Source of the DNA: Dokdonia sp. Hel_I_53 | GTDB lineage: Bacteria > Bacteroidota > Bacteroidia > Flavobacteriales > Flavobacteriaceae | Assembly: GCF_007827465.1 (NCBI RefSeq) | Contig: NZ_VISL01000001.1 | Location: 1,941,001-2,005,000, forward strand | Length of the DNA: 64,000 nt | Reading direction: 5' to 3' | Notes under the pieces: generated by a model | Told to the model about the DNA's origin: nothing | Database searches by the model: none | The model's input: only the letters and a program-made list of their open reading frames with translations | Shown here: positions 9,396 to 18,870 of the stretch, one piece after another | Numbering within the stretch: the stretch's first letter is position 1 | Layout: every line of letters starts with the position of its first letter | Made by a program: the position numbers and the translations under genes

Positions 9396-9989
9396 ATGAA
9401 AAAAATCGTGATTTTTGCCTCGGGTAACGGTACAAATGCCCAGCGTATTATAGAGTTTTTCCAGGATCGTACGGATGCACAAGTTGTGCAAGTACTCTCT
9501 AACAACCCGCGTGCCAAAGTTTTAGAAAGAGCAACGCAACTAGAAACTAGCGCTATTTCTTTTAATAGAGAAGCGCTATATAGACAAGAAGACGTTCTAA
9601 ACATTCTAAAAGCAACGGGCCCAGATGTTATTATACTTGCTGGTTTCCTTTGGTTATTTCCAGAAAAAATAATTTCTGCCTTTCCAGATAAAGTGCTTAA
9701 TATTCACCCATCATTGCTCCCAGAATTTGGCGGTAAGGGAATGTATGGCAAACATGTACATGAGGCCGTTTACGCTTTCGCGAAAGCGCAACACCAAAAA
9801 AACCCAGAGAAAAAAGTGTATACTGGCATCACAATACATAAAGTAACTCCTGAATATGACAAGGGCGGCTTTTTATTTCAGCAAAGGGTTGAAGTTGACA
9901 AAGATGATACTCCAAAGTCTATTGCCGAAAAAATACACCTACTAGAATATGAGCATTTCCCAAAAGTGATCGCAAAATTCTTATCTTAG
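9396..9989 (+). CDS. purN: Phosphoribosylglycinamide formyltransferase
   Basis: A 197-residue enzyme that transfers a formyl group from 10-formyl-THF to GAR in purine synthesis. It starts MKKIVIFASGNGTNAQRI, and the active-site region NIHPSLLPEFGGKGMYG contains the catalytic His. I use the ATG at 9396; an in-frame ATG at 9366 would add residues not typical of the family. An exact palindrome copy lies inside (9773-9788). It encodes YAFAKAQ in a loop that appears several residues longer than the family norm, just before TGITIHKV. Confidence 0.95.
   Translation: MKKIVIFASGNGTNAQRIIEFFQDRTDAQVVQVLSNNPRAKVLERATQLETSAISFNREALYRQEDVLNILKATGPDVIILAGFLWLFPEKIISAFPDKVLNIHPSLLPEFGGKGMYGKHVHEAVYAFAKAQHQKNPEKKVYTGITIHKVTPEYDKGGFLFQQRVEVDKDDTPKSIAEKIHLLEYEHFPKVIAKFLS
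9773..9788. repeat. Interspersed palindrome copy 2 (genic, purN)
   Basis: Exact CGCTTTCGCGAAAGCG inside purN, read as AFAKA. The flanks (TA before, CAACA after) are identical to those of the copy in glnS. Confidence 0.92.
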
Positions 9990-9992
9990 ATA

Positions 9993-10628
9993 ATGGCAAA
10001 AAAACAAAAATTCTACGTGGTCTGGGAGGGCAAAAGGCCTGGTATTTATGAATCTTGGAAAGATTGCAAGGCGATGATAAATGGTTATGCCGGAGCAAAA
10101 TACAAGAGTTTTGAAACTTTTGCCAAAGCAAAAAAAGCATATAACGGAGACTATAACGACTTTAAAGGCTCCTCAATGAAGAAAAAAGTACTTACCGAAG
10201 CAGAGAAAGCCAAGTACGGCTTCCCTAACCTTTACTCTATCGCGGTGGATGCTGCGAGCTCTGGTAACCCCGGTAAGATGGAATATCGCGGCGTAGACAC
10301 TCAAACGGTAAAACAGCTTTTTCACCAAGGGCCTTTTAAACAGGGTACAAATAATATAGGTGAGTTTCTAGCGCTTGTTCATGGTCTTGCATATTTAAAA
10401 AAAATAGGAAGTGATCGTCTCATTTATTCTGATTCTCGTATTGCCATAGGCTGGGTGAAGAAAAAGCATTGTAAAACAAATCTTAAAAAAAGTCCTAAAA
10501 ATCAAGATGTTTTTGAACTCATACAACGTGCAGAGCATTGGCTTAAAAATAATACCTACACCACCACCATCGTAAAATGGGAAACCAAAGCCTGGGGGGA
10601 AATTCCTGCAGATTTTGGGAGGAAGTAA
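9993..10628 (+). CDS. Ribonuclease H with N-terminal viroplasmin domain
   Basis: The 211-residue protein begins with a viroplasmin-type RNA/DNA-hybrid binding domain (KFYVVWEGKRPGIYESWKDC to FAKAKKAY, about residues 4-50). A type 1 RNase H domain follows, with acidic catalytic residues in IAVDAASSGNP, NNIGEFLALVHG, IYSDSRIA and the terminal ADFGRK. It cleaves RNA in RNA-DNA hybrids. It starts three bases after purN and is probably co-transcribed with it. The domain pair is the same as in eukaryotic RNase H1 and several bacterial proteins. Confidence 0.92.
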   Translation: MAKKQKFYVVWEGKRPGIYESWKDCKAMINGYAGAKYKSFETFAKAKKAYNGDYNDFKGSSMKKKVLTEAEKAKYGFPNLYSIAVDAASSGNPGKMEYRGVDTQTVKQLFHQGPFKQGTNNIGEFLALVHGLAYLKKIGSDRLIYSDSRIAIGWVKKKHCKTNLKKSPKNQDVFELIQRAEHWLKNNTYTTTIVKWETKAWGEIPADFGRK

Positions 10629-10642
10629 TATTTCAAACTACG

Positions 10643-11512
10643 ATGATCAAGTATCTCTTAATTTTAATAATTCTATTTACCATTACGAGTCATTCTCAAA
10701 AGAGTGATTTTGAAAATGTAGTCTATAATGTAGGCTTAGGCTCTTTTGGGAGTGCTATTGGTGCTGTTATTAATAAGAAAGAAAATGAAAAGTCAGGAAA
10801 AGTTTTTCTAAAAGGATTATGGCAAGGTAGTATAGGAGGTGCACTTATTTACGGCAGCAAAAAAATTGTCTCAGAAATTCCAAAAACAAAACATATAGAA
10901 TATAATTGGGGTGCTAAGCTTGTAAATGCAGCAGGTGTATCTATTATAGAAAATGCGGCGAGAAATAGAGATTTTTGGGAACTATGGCATTTTAATTTAG
11001 GCTTTAATAGATTTGAATTTAATACTAAAGATAAATTTAAATTTACATACAAAATTAGACCCATCTCATTAGCTCTTACTTTAGGATCAGCTATAAATAG
11101 AAAAGCAGAATGGAGTCTTATGTTGCAATCTGGAGAAGTCATTTTTAGCGCATCAAAATTAAGACATAATGAGAATGCCGAGGCTTATGCACTTGGTCAA
11201 GCGGTTGTTTTAAAAGATAATAGCATTTTCAGTATTGAACAAGTTTTAGCTCATGAGTTCATTCACATTTATCAGTATAATGACTATAACTTTATTAATT
11301 CATATTTTACTAATACTATAAGTGATTTTCGTAACAAATCATCTTTAATTAATACATTAAGTAATTACATCTATTGGGATTTGCATTATCCTATAGTCGC
11401 AGGTCTTTATGAGATTGAAAGGAGGTCAAATACCTCTAACTCTGATAATTTTTTTGAAAGAGAGGCTCGCTTCTATTCTCCTGACGAATTAAATAGTATT
11501 TTTAATTACTAA
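10643..11512 (+). CDS. Exported protein with HExxH motif, function unknown
   Basis: A protein of about 289 residues with a clear signal peptide (MIKYLLILIILFTITSHSQ). I chose the ATG at 10643, since an in-frame ATG at 10577 lies inside the RNase H gene and would put 22 polar residues before the signal peptide. The middle contains LAHEFIHIYQYND, an HExxH motif of the zincin type, in a helix-like context. The rest does not match a peptidase family I know, so zinc binding is possible and protease activity unproven. Two glycine-rich segments near the N-terminus (VGLGSFGSAIGAVI, GGALIYG) could be membrane-associated. Confidence 0.7.
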   Translation: MIKYLLILIILFTITSHSQKSDFENVVYNVGLGSFGSAIGAVINKKENEKSGKVFLKGLWQGSIGGALIYGSKKIVSEIPKTKHIEYNWGAKLVNAAGVSIIENAARNRDFWELWHFNLGFNRFEFNTKDKFKFTYKIRPISLALTLGSAINRKAEWSLMLQSGEVIFSASKLRHNENAEAYALGQAVVLKDNSIFSIEQVLAHEFIHIYQYNDYNFINSYFTNTISDFRNKSSLINTLSNYIYWDLHYPIVAGLYEIERRSNTSNSDNFFEREARFYSPDELNSIFNY

Positions 11513-11593
11513 ATTTATGTGAAACTCTCAAAATATCACATCTTCACAAGCAAAAAAAGTTATTAGCATATTTTGGAAGGAAATAATTATATC

Positions 11594-11704
11594 ATGAAAT
11601 TAGAAAAAAGAAGGATTTACGGGTTGGCTATTGGCTTTATAATAGGATTGGCTATCGTTGAAAATTGGAATGCTATTAAAAGTTTTATCGGATCTCTAAT
11701 TTGA
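11594..11704 (+). CDS. Possible 36-residue single-pass membrane protein
   Basis: The small frame reads MKLEKRRIYGLAIGFIIGLAIVENW and ends with ISLI-like hydrophobic residues before TGA. It has a positively charged N-terminus, a hydrophobic stretch of about 12 residues and a purine-rich GGAAGGAAA sequence about 10 bases upstream. It lies in the gap between the HExxH protein and the PfkB kinase. Without homologs to compare, it is only a candidate. Confidence 0.35.
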   Translation: MKLEKRRIYGLAIGFIIGLAIVENWNAIKSFIGSLI

Positions 11705-11768
11705 TATTGAAGTCTAATTTTCGCGAAAGCGAGCTTATCAAAGTTCACTTCTCAAACATTCAAAATCG

Positions 11769-11776
11769 TATATTTG
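11769..11776 (+). promoter_or_regulatory. -7 box of PfkB kinase promoter
   Basis: TATATTTG matches TAnnTTTG and lies 15 bases before the ATG at 11791. A partial palindrome (TTTCGCGAAAGCG at 11719-11731) lies further upstream. Confidence 0.6.
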
Positions 11777-11790
11777 CAAAAAATTTTTAG

Positions 11791-12723
11791 ATGAGTAAAT
11801 TGGTTATTGTGGGAACCTGCGCATTTGATGCGATTGAAACACCTTTTGGTAAAACTGAAAAAATTCTTGGTGGGGCGGCTACTTACATTGGTATGGCAGC
11901 GTCAAAGTTAAATAACGTTGATCCAGCTATCGTTTCTGTAGTAGGTGAAGATTTTCCAGATACATACTTGTCTTTATTAAAAGACCGTGATATAAATATA
12001 GATGGGCTAGAAATAGTTTCTGGTGGAAAAACGTTTTTCTGGAGTGGTAAATATCATAATGATATGAACACAAGAGATACCTTAGTTACAGAACTTAACA
12101 CCCTAGAGAATTTTAATCCTAAAGTTCCTGCTTCTTATACCGATGCTGAGATTGTAATGCTAGGTAATTTACAGCCGCAAGTACAACTAAGTGTTATTGA
12201 GCAAATGGCAAAAAAGCCTAAGCTTGTCATTCTTGATACCATGAATTTCTGGATGGACATTGCACTTGATGAACTTAAGGAAACACTTAAGAAAGTTGAC
12301 GTGATTACTATAAATGATGAAGAGGCTAGACAATTAAGTGGTGAATATTCGTTAGTAACAGCCGCAAAGGTAATTCACGAGATGGGACCTAAGTATGTGG
12401 TTATTAAAAAAGGAGAGCATGGCGCCTTACTTTTTGAAGGGAACAACGTGTTTTTTGCTCCTGCGTTACCACTAGCCGAGGTTTTTGATCCTACAGGAGC
12501 TGGAGATACATTTGCTGGAGGATTTGCAGGTTATATCGCTCAGGCAGGAGACACATCTTTTGAGACCTTAAAAACCGCCTTGATTTACGGTTCTTGCCTC
12601 GCCTCCTTTACCGTGGAAAAATTTGGAACAGAGCGTTTAGAGTCTGTAACTCGAGAAGAAATAAATAAAAGACTGCATCAGTTTAAACAGCTTGTGCAAT
12701 TTGACATACACATTAATAATTAA
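11791..12723 (+). CDS. PfkB-family carbohydrate/nucleoside kinase
   Basis: A 310-residue ribokinase-fold kinase. The N-terminal GGAATYIGMAASKL and the C-terminal DPTGAGDTFAGGFAGY (anion hole and catalytic Asp) are the two PfkB signatures. The substrate cannot be told from the sequence. The neighbour downstream is purF, and this pairing is familiar in Flavobacteriia, so a ribose or nucleoside substrate feeding purine synthesis is a reasonable guess. It has its own promoter and is followed by a hairpin with a T-rich tail. Confidence 0.9.
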   Translation: MSKLVIVGTCAFDAIETPFGKTEKILGGAATYIGMAASKLNNVDPAIVSVVGEDFPDTYLSLLKDRDINIDGLEIVSGGKTFFWSGKYHNDMNTRDTLVTELNTLENFNPKVPASYTDAEIVMLGNLQPQVQLSVIEQMAKKPKLVILDTMNFWMDIALDELKETLKKVDVITINDEEARQLSGEYSLVTAAKVIHEMGPKYVVIKKGEHGALLFEGNNVFFAPALPLAEVFDPTGAGDTFAGGFAGYIAQAGDTSFETLKTALIYGSCLASFTVEKFGTERLESVTREEINKRLHQFKQLVQFDIHINN

Positions 12724-12727
12724 ACCT

Positions 12728-12756
12728 GCGCTCCATTATTGGAGCGCTTTTGTTTT
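12728..12756 (+). terminator. Hairpin between PfkB kinase and purF
   Basis: Arms GCGCTCC (12728-12734) and GGAGCGC (12741-12747) enclose ATTATT and are followed by TTTTGTTTT. It ends ten bases before the purF start codon, so it is either the kinase's terminator or an attenuator for purF. Confidence 0.7.
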
Positions 12757-12765
12757 ATATACATT

Positions 12766-14664
12766 ATGAGTGACGCTATTAAACACGAATGCGGAATTGC
12801 AGTAATACGCCTTAAAAAACCACTTCAATTTTATAAAGACAAATATGGCACAGCATTTTATGGGGTAAACAAAATGTACCTCATGATGGAAAAGCAGCAT
12901 AACCGAGGTCAAGATGGGGCGGGCTTTGCTAGTATAAAGTTAGATGTCGCTCCTGGCGAGCGCTATATCTCAAGACAGCGCTCTACAGCGCAACAACCCA
13001 TACAAGATATTTTTGCAGAGATTAACAACCGCATTAATACTATAATGACATCAAATCCAGATAAAAAGGATGATGTGGCTTGGCAAAAAAGTAACGTTCC
13101 TTATATAGGAGAACTCCTATTGGGTCACGTACGGTACGGGACCTTTGGTAAAAATAGCGTTGAAAGCGTACATCCCTTCTTACGTCAAAACAACTGGATG
13201 CATCGTAACCTTATTGTGGCTGGCAACTTTAACATGACCAACGTATCTCAACTCTTTGAGAAATTGATTTCACTTGGACAACATCCTAAAGAGCGTGCAG
13301 ATACAATTACTGTCATGGAAAAAATAGGGCATTTTCTAGATGATGAAGTTTCAAAACTTTACAAAAAACTCAAAAAAGAGGGTTTTAACAAACAGCAGGC
13401 TTCGCCAAAGATTGCACAACGGCTCAAAGTAGGTAAAATACTTAAGCGTGCATCAAAAGATTGGGATGGAGGTTATGCTATGGCTGGACTATTAGGTCAC
13501 GGTGATGCGTTTGTTTTACGTGATCCTGCAGGTATACGCCCTGCCTATTATTATGAGGATGATGAGGTTGCAGTTGTAGCAAGTGAGCGCCCAGTAATTC
13601 AGACCGCATTTAATGTACCGTTTGATGAAGTCAAAGAACTTGATCCAGGAGCAGCAGTTATTGTTAAGAAAAGTGGAGAGTTATCCATAGAACAAATTTT
13701 GACTCCGCTTGCGCGAAAAGCGTGCTCTTTTGAGCGCATTTACTTTTCAAGAGGTTCAGATGCCGAAATTTATAAAGAGCGTAAAATGCTTGGACGACTA
13801 TTAATGCCAGAAGTTCTTAAAAGCATAGATTATGACACAAAAAATTCTGTATTCTCTTTTATTCCTAACACAGCTGAGACCTCTTTTTACGGAATGGTCG
13901 AAGCTGCACAAGATGAGTTAAATCGTCAAAAGGGTGAAGAAATATTAGCAAACAAAGATAATTTAGATCCCTCCTCTATAGAACGTATTCTATCAAGGAG
14001 ATTGCGCACAGAAAAGATAGCTATAAAGGATGCTAAGCTCAGAACATTTATTACAGAAGATAGCAGTAGAGATGATTTAGTCGCTCACGTATATGATATA
14101 ACATACGGTGTTATTAAACCAGAAGATAAGTTAGTCATCATTGATGATAGTATCGTACGTGGTACTACTTTAAAGAAAAGTATTATAAAAATGATGGCTC
14201 GATTGAATCCGGCAAAAATCATTGTGGTCTCTTCTGCTCCTCAGATTAGATATCCAGATTGTTATGGGATAGATATGGCTAAGCTAGAAGATTTCATTGC
14301 CTTTAGAGCAGCGATTGAGCTACTTAAGGATCATGGCAAAGATGGGTTGATAGATGAGGTTTATAATAAATGTAAAGCTCAAGAAGCCTTTGAAGATAAA
14401 GATGTCATAAATTATGTAAAAGAAATTTATGCACCATTCACTCAAAAGGAGGTTTCCAAAAAAATAGCAGAGCTACTTACAGATCCATCTATTAAAACTG
14501 AAGTCGAGATAATTTATCAAACAGTTGAAAATTTACACCAAGCTTGCCCAAAAAATCTTGGAGACTGGTATTTTACAGGAGACTATCCAACTGACGGAGG
14601 CCACAGAGTGGTAAACAAAGCTTTTATCAATTTTGTAGAGGGTAATAATGCTAGAGCATATTAA
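12766..14664 (+). CDS. purF: Amidophosphoribosyltransferase (long Bacteroidota form)
   Basis: The enzyme makes phosphoribosylamine from PRPP and glutamine, the first committed step of purine synthesis. The N-terminal glutaminase begins after HECGIAVI; the Cys of CGIAV would become the nucleophile after processing of the short propeptide. GHVRYGTFG is the glutaminase loop, and VIIDDSIVRGTTLKKS is the PRPP-binding loop. At 632 residues it is longer than the usual 470-510 and belongs to the long flavobacterial type, with extra segments around 50-95 and at the C-terminus. I chose the ATG at 12766 because an upstream in-frame start (12739) lies inside the hairpin. Confidence 0.9.
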   Translation: MSDAIKHECGIAVIRLKKPLQFYKDKYGTAFYGVNKMYLMMEKQHNRGQDGAGFASIKLDVAPGERYISRQRSTAQQPIQDIFAEINNRINTIMTSNPDKKDDVAWQKSNVPYIGELLLGHVRYGTFGKNSVESVHPFLRQNNWMHRNLIVAGNFNMTNVSQLFEKLISLGQHPKERADTITVMEKIGHFLDDEVSKLYKKLKKEGFNKQQASPKIAQRLKVGKILKRASKDWDGGYAMAGLLGHGDAFVLRDPAGIRPAYYYEDDEVAVVASERPVIQTAFNVPFDEVKELDPGAAVIVKKSGELSIEQILTPLARKACSFERIYFSRGSDAEIYKERKMLGRLLMPEVLKSIDYDTKNSVFSFIPNTAETSFYGMVEAAQDELNRQKGEEILANKDNLDPSSIERILSRRLRTEKIAIKDAKLRTFITEDSSRDDLVAHVYDITYGVIKPEDKLVIIDDSIVRGTTLKKSIIKMMARLNPAKIIVVSSAPQIRYPDCYGIDMAKLEDFIAFRAAIELLKDHGKDGLIDEVYNKCKAQEAFEDKDVINYVKEIYAPFTQKEVSKKIAELLTDPSIKTEVEIIYQTVENLHQACPKNLGDWYFTGDYPTDGGHRVVNKAFINFVEGNNARAY

Positions 14665-14818
14665 TAGAAACTCTTAAAAAATCATAAATTATCAAATATT
14701 TGTGTATTTCGTCTAAAAAAAGTGTTTTTTATCTAATAGTAGCATAAAAGCTATTAAATCCCCCGTATATTAGCAAAGCCATAGCATAAGTAGGTTAAGT
14801 TCATGGTAGATTTGGGGC

Positions 14819-14849
14819 AAAAAAAGGTGGATCTTTCCACCTTTTTTTA
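14819..14849 (+). terminator. Rho-independent terminator downstream of purF
   Basis: Arms AAAGGTGGA and TCCACCTTT enclose TCTT and are followed by a T run. It lies about 155 bases past the purF stop, so it ends either a long purF 3' UTR or a separate small transcript. Confidence 0.8.
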
Positions 14850-14883
14850 TTTCAATAAAATGACCTTATTATATTGTTCTAAT

Positions 14884-14916
14884 AAAAAAAGCCACTTCAT
14901 TATAAAGTGGCTTTTT
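14884..14916 (-). terminator. Terminator of superoxide dismutase gene
   Basis: Arms 14886-14897 and 14905-14916 (AAAAAGCCACTT/AAGTGGCTTTTT). Reading the minus strand, the hairpin ends in a T run just past the sod stop codon; it could also act on the plus strand. Confidence 0.8.
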
Positions 14917-14933
14917 AAATAAATAAATTAACA

Positions 14934-15542
14934 CTATTTATTCTGAGCATACAATGCTGATACTTTTTCCCAATTAATTACATTGAAAAAAGCATTTACA
15001 TAATCTGGTCGCCTGTTTTGATAATTTAGGTAATAAGCATGTTCCCAAACATCAAGCCCTAAGATTGGGAATCCTCCACAGCCTACTTTAGGCATAAGTG
15101 GATTGTCTTGGTTTGGTGTTGAGCATACTTCAACCTTACCGCCCTCATGTACACATAACCATGCCCATCCAGATCCAAACTGTCCGCCTGCAGCACTTGA
15201 AAATTTATCTTTGAAAGATTCGAAGTTACCAAAAGCATCGTTAATTGCTTCTGCTAGCTCTCCTTTAGGCTCTCCTCCTCCATTTGGAGACATAATTTCC
15301 CAAAACAGTTTGTGGTTATAAAAACCACCTCCGTTGTTTCTTACGGCCGTATTTGACATATCAAGGTTGATCAAAATATTTTCAATCGTTTTTCCCTCTA
15401 AATCAGTTCCCTCAATCGCATTATTAAGTTTTGTTGTATATCCTGCATGGTGTTTTCCGTGATGGATTTCCATTGTTTTAGCGTCAATATTTGGCTCTAA
15501 AGCATCTTTTGCATATGGTAATTCTGGTAGTGTAAATGACAT
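14934..15542 (-). CDS. sodA: Superoxide dismutase (Mn/Fe family)
   Basis: The 202-residue enzyme converts superoxide to oxygen and hydrogen peroxide. Metal ligands are visible as the His of [11 protein letters not shown], the His of FYNHKLFW, and the Asp and His of [11 protein letters not shown]. The [13 protein letters not shown] and [17 protein letters not shown] segments look more like Mn-type than Fe-type enzymes (which have NNAAQ), but metal choice is not certain in Bacteroidota. No signal peptide is present, so it is cytoplasmic. A good promoter lies upstream. Confidence 0.93.
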   Translation of the reverse strand: MSFTLPELPYAKDALEPNIDAKTMEIHHGKHHAGYTTKLNNAIEGTDLEGKTIENILINLDMSNTAVRNNGGGFYNHKLFWEIMSPNGGGEPKGELAEAINDAFGNFESFKDKFSSAAGGQFGSGWAWLCVHEGGKVEVCSTPNQDNPLMPKVGCGGFPILGLDVWEHAYYLNYQNRRPDYVNAFFNVINWEKVSALYAQNK

Positions 15543-15582
15543 TTTTTTAGTTGTTTAAGTTAAACTTCTACTCTAATTCTAA

Positions 15583-15611
15583 CAAAGTTACACATTGTCA
15601 ACGGTAAGCAA
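15583..15611 (-). promoter_or_regulatory. Promoter of superoxide dismutase gene
   Basis: On the minus strand a TTG (15611-15609) precedes TAACTTTG (15590-15583) with an 18-base spacer, which fits the Bacteroidota -33/-7 pattern. Confidence 0.6.
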
Positions 15612-15698
15612 TGTTATAGAATTCTTATAATAACCATATAAGTTATGTATTTTAAAATACTAATGTAATATAGGTGATCCTTTTTCTATCTTAGTAAT

Positions 15699-18600
15699 AT
15701 GACTCAAACAAACTCTTTTAAAGTTCTTAATGCTTCGGCTGGTTCTGGTAAAACGTATAGCCTTGTTAAGGAATATATTACAGTCCTTTTAAAGAGCAAT
15801 AGCCTCACAAAATTTAGGAATCTATTAGCCATCACGTTTACAAACAAGGCGGTCGCCGAGATGAAAGAAAGAGTATTAGACACACTTACAGAACTCAACA
15901 ATTATAAAGAAGGCCAGGATAAGCCAGCAATGTTAGATGATCTTATCGCAACTAGTGGGTTATCTACAGATATTATTGTAAACAAATCAGGTCAGATTTT
16001 AGATAAAATCTTACATAATTACTCAGCTTTTGATATCGTCACTATAGACACACTGACTCATAGGATTATCAGAACATTTGCAAAAGATCTAGATATTTCT
16101 GGCAGCTTTGAAGTTTCGTTAGATCAACAAACTCACAATGCTCAAGCAGTCGATGCTCTAATTGCTAAAATAGGGTTAGAAAAAGAAGTCACTGAGGTGT
16201 TAGTTAATTTTGCGATTGATAAAGCAGATGATGATAAAAGTTGGGATATCACCCGCGATCTTATTGATATAGCTCAATTGCTTCATAATGAAAATGATAT
16301 CAAAGCATTAGAAGCCTTAAAAGACAAATCGCTCAGTGAATTTATCCAACTTTCCAAAAAATTAAATGCAGAAATAACTAAGCTCGCTGCCTCACAAAAA
16401 CAAATCGCTACAGAGCTTCTTGATTTTATTCATGCTTTAGGTCTTGATCAAAAAAGTTTCAAAGGAGGATATTTTTATAATTTTATTGTAGATGTAAGTG
16501 AAGGAAAAAAGAAAATTTCTTACGTAGGAAATGGAAAAACCTACAAAGATCAAATTGAAGCTTATGATTTTTATAATAAATCTCATAATGATGAAATAAA
16601 GTCAATAATCGACATAAATAAAGGAACCTTTATTAGCACTTTTTTTAAACTGAAAAGTCTCTCTGGTAGGCAGCAACTTTTTAAAGCATTTAAATCTAAG
16701 CTCATTCCACTATCTGTTCTCCAACTTATAAAAAAAGAACTGGAACATATTAAAGAAGAAGAAAATATACTCCTTATTTCAGATTTTAATAAGTTAATAG
16801 CCGCCTCTCTTCGTGATCAACCTGCAGCTTTCCTCTATGAACGTTTAGGAGAACGATATACTAATTTTTTTATAGATGAGTTTCAAGACACCTCTATTTT
16901 ACAATGGAATAATCTTATCCCATTGATAGAAAACTCTATAAGTACCCTATCTGAGGATCTGGTTGAAAACTCACTATTGCTAGTAGGTGATCCTAAACAA
17001 GCTATTTATAGATGGCGTGGTGGAGAGGCGGAGCAATTTATAGACTTAAGTTCTGGTAAGAACCCATTTTCTATTCCAGCACAAACAGATCAATTAGACA
17101 CAAACTACAGAAGTCATGCAGAAGTTATAAATTTTAATAATAGTTTTTTTACGCACATCTCCTCACACTTCGATACGACCAAATATAAAGCTATTTACTT
17201 TACGGATAATGATCAAAAATTAAATCATCGTGCTGGAGGATATGTATCATTAGATTTTATCGATTTTACAGATCGAGCGGAAGCAGATATTGTTTATCCT
17301 GAACGGGTTTTAAATATCATAAATAAAGTGACCTTAGATGGGTTTTTATTGAGTGACATCTGTGTACTCACTCGTAATAATAGTCACGGTGGGATGATCG
17401 CTCAGTATCTCGAAAAAGAAGGGATTTCCATAATTTCCTCAGAAAGTTTGCTTGTGCACAACTCCCCTATTGTGCAATTTATTCATGCATTCCTTACTAT
17501 GATCGTATATCGAGATAAAAAAGAAAAAAGACTTCCTGTTTTGTATTTTTTATCTGATTATCTGCAGATTGAACAACCACATCAATTTTACAAAGAGTTA
17601 CTAGGCATGTCTGTATCAGAGATGCTTGTGTATCTACAACGATTTGATATTTTTATACACTTAGAACACCTACAAACACTTACTTTATATGAAAGTGTTG
17701 AGTATATCATACAGCGCTTTGCTTTACAAGAAAAAGGAGACGCTTACGTCCTAGCTTATTTAGATCTGGTTTATAATTATGTGCAAAAATCCGATCGTGG
17801 AATATTAGGTTTTTTAGATTATTATGATGAAAAAAAAGAAAAAGCTGCTATTGTAGCTCCACCACAAAAAGAGGCTGTTCAAATAATGAGTATTCATAAG
17901 TCTAAAGGATTAGAATTTCCTATCGTAATTTACCCGTATGCAGACACGAGTATATATCGTACTCAGGGCGAACATCAATGGTATCCATTACAGAACGAGA
18001 CGGAAGTCACTGGCTTTTCTTTACTTATGGTACCTCACTCTAGTAAAATGTCAGAATTTGGAGATATAGGCAAAAGTCTCTATGAACAAAAACACAGCGA
18101 GCAGCAGTTTGACTCTCTAAACGTGCTTTATGTAGCGCTTACTCGCGCGGTAGAAAGATTATATGTGGTGTCACGCTTTCGCGAAAGCGTAAAGAATATT
18201 TCTACCCTCACAGATCTTTTTATAGATTTTCTACAAAAAAAACAATTGTGGAATGTGGAACAAAGGGTTTACACCTTTGGTTCACCAGATAAAGCAATTA
18301 CTAAGCTTTCTGATAGTGAGGATTTGACTGTTACACTCCCTTTTATAAGTAGTTCAAAAGAGGATTTAGGGATTCAAATAGCAACACAAGCTGCTTTTTT
18401 ATGGGATGACGAAAAGCAAAATGCTATAAACTACGGAAATCTCATACATAATCTTATGGCAGAAGTCAAGTATAAAGAAGATATCCCTGACGTATTAGAT
18501 AACGCTCATGAAAATGGTCTAATCTCTTCTTCTGAAAAAGATATAATAGAAAAAATCATCTACTCAATTGTTCAACACCCTTCATTACAAGACTGCTTCG

Positions 18601-18848
18601 AGGTAGAAAATGAAGTGATTACAGAACGAGTTATACTTTCTAGCAACGGAGAATTTCATATTCCAGACAGGGTCGAAACAACGCCAGAGGGGCATACTAC
18701 TGTTATTGATTATAAAACAGGAGCGCATAACTCCTCGCACATCACTCAAATTTCTGCCTATAGTAAACTACTTTTAGAAATGGGGTATCAAGTTGAGAAA
18801 AATCTCTTAGTTTATATAAATACCAAAGTAGAAGTTATCACAGTTTGA
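15699..18848 (+). CDS. AddA/RecB-like UvrD-family helicase-nuclease
   Basis: The 1049-residue protein starts almost directly with the Walker A motif [16 protein letters not shown]. Further superfamily 1 helicase motifs follow: [30 protein letters not shown] (Walker B), [34 protein letters not shown] and [17 protein letters not shown]. The C-terminus ends in a RecB-type PD-(D/E)XK nuclease core ([10 protein letters not shown]). It should unwind and cut DNA ends for recombination repair together with the AddB-like protein encoded at 21653. A palindrome copy at 18174-18189 is read as RFRES. Confidence 0.9.
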   Translation: MTQTNSFKVLNASAGSGKTYSLVKEYITVLLKSNSLTKFRNLLAITFTNKAVAEMKERVLDTLTELNNYKEGQDKPAMLDDLIATSGLSTDIIVNKSGQILDKILHNYSAFDIVTIDTLTHRIIRTFAKDLDISGSFEVSLDQQTHNAQAVDALIAKIGLEKEVTEVLVNFAIDKADDDKSWDITRDLIDIAQLLHNENDIKALEALKDKSLSEFIQLSKKLNAEITKLAASQKQIATELLDFIHALGLDQKSFKGGYFYNFIVDVSEGKKKISYVGNGKTYKDQIEAYDFYNKSHNDEIKSIIDINKGTFISTFFKLKSLSGRQQLFKAFKSKLIPLSVLQLIKKELEHIKEEENILLISDFNKLIAASLRDQPAAFLYERLGERYTNFFIDEFQDTSILQWNNLIPLIENSISTLSEDLVENSLLLVGDPKQAIYRWRGGEAEQFIDLSSGKNPFSIPAQTDQLDTNYRSHAEVINFNNSFFTHISSHFDTTKYKAIYFTDNDQKLNHRAGGYVSLDFIDFTDRAEADIVYPERVLNIINKVTLDGFLLSDICVLTRNNSHGGMIAQYLEKEGISIISSESLLVHNSPIVQFIHAFLTMIVYRDKKEKRLPVLYFLSDYLQIEQPHQFYKELLGMSVSEMLVYLQRFDIFIHLEHLQTLTLYESVEYIIQRFALQEKGDAYVLAYLDLVYNYVQKSDRGILGFLDYYDEKKEKAAIVAPPQKEAVQIMSIHKSKGLEFPIVIYPYADTSIYRTQGEHQWYPLQNETEVTGFSLLMVPHSSKMSEFGDIGKSLYEQKHSEQQFDSLNVLYVALTRAVERLYVVSRFRESVKNISTLTDLFIDFLQKKQLWNVEQRVYTFGSPDKAITKLSDSEDLTVTLPFISSSKEDLGIQIATQAAFLWDDEKQNAINYGNLIHNLMAEVKYKEDIPDVLDNAHENGLISSSEKDIIEKIIYSIVQHPSLQDCFEVENEVITERVILSSNGEFHIPDRVETTPEGHTTVIDYKTGAHNSSHITQISAYSKLLLEMGYQVEKNLLVYINTKVEVITV
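18174..18189. repeat. Interspersed palindrome copy 3 (genic, addA-like)
   Basis: Exact; extends to the full 18-mer ACGCTTTCGCGAAAGCGT. It is read in the RFRES frame, the only genic copy not read as AFAKA. Confidence 0.92.
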
Positions 18849-18870
18849 TACCTTTATAAAAAATTTAAAT

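Noticed and set aside
10110..10140. FAKAKKAY in the RNase H protein as another palindrome-encoded peptide
   Set aside because: The DNA (CTTTTGCCAAAGC) is not palindromic, and the residues belong to the viroplasmin domain signature.
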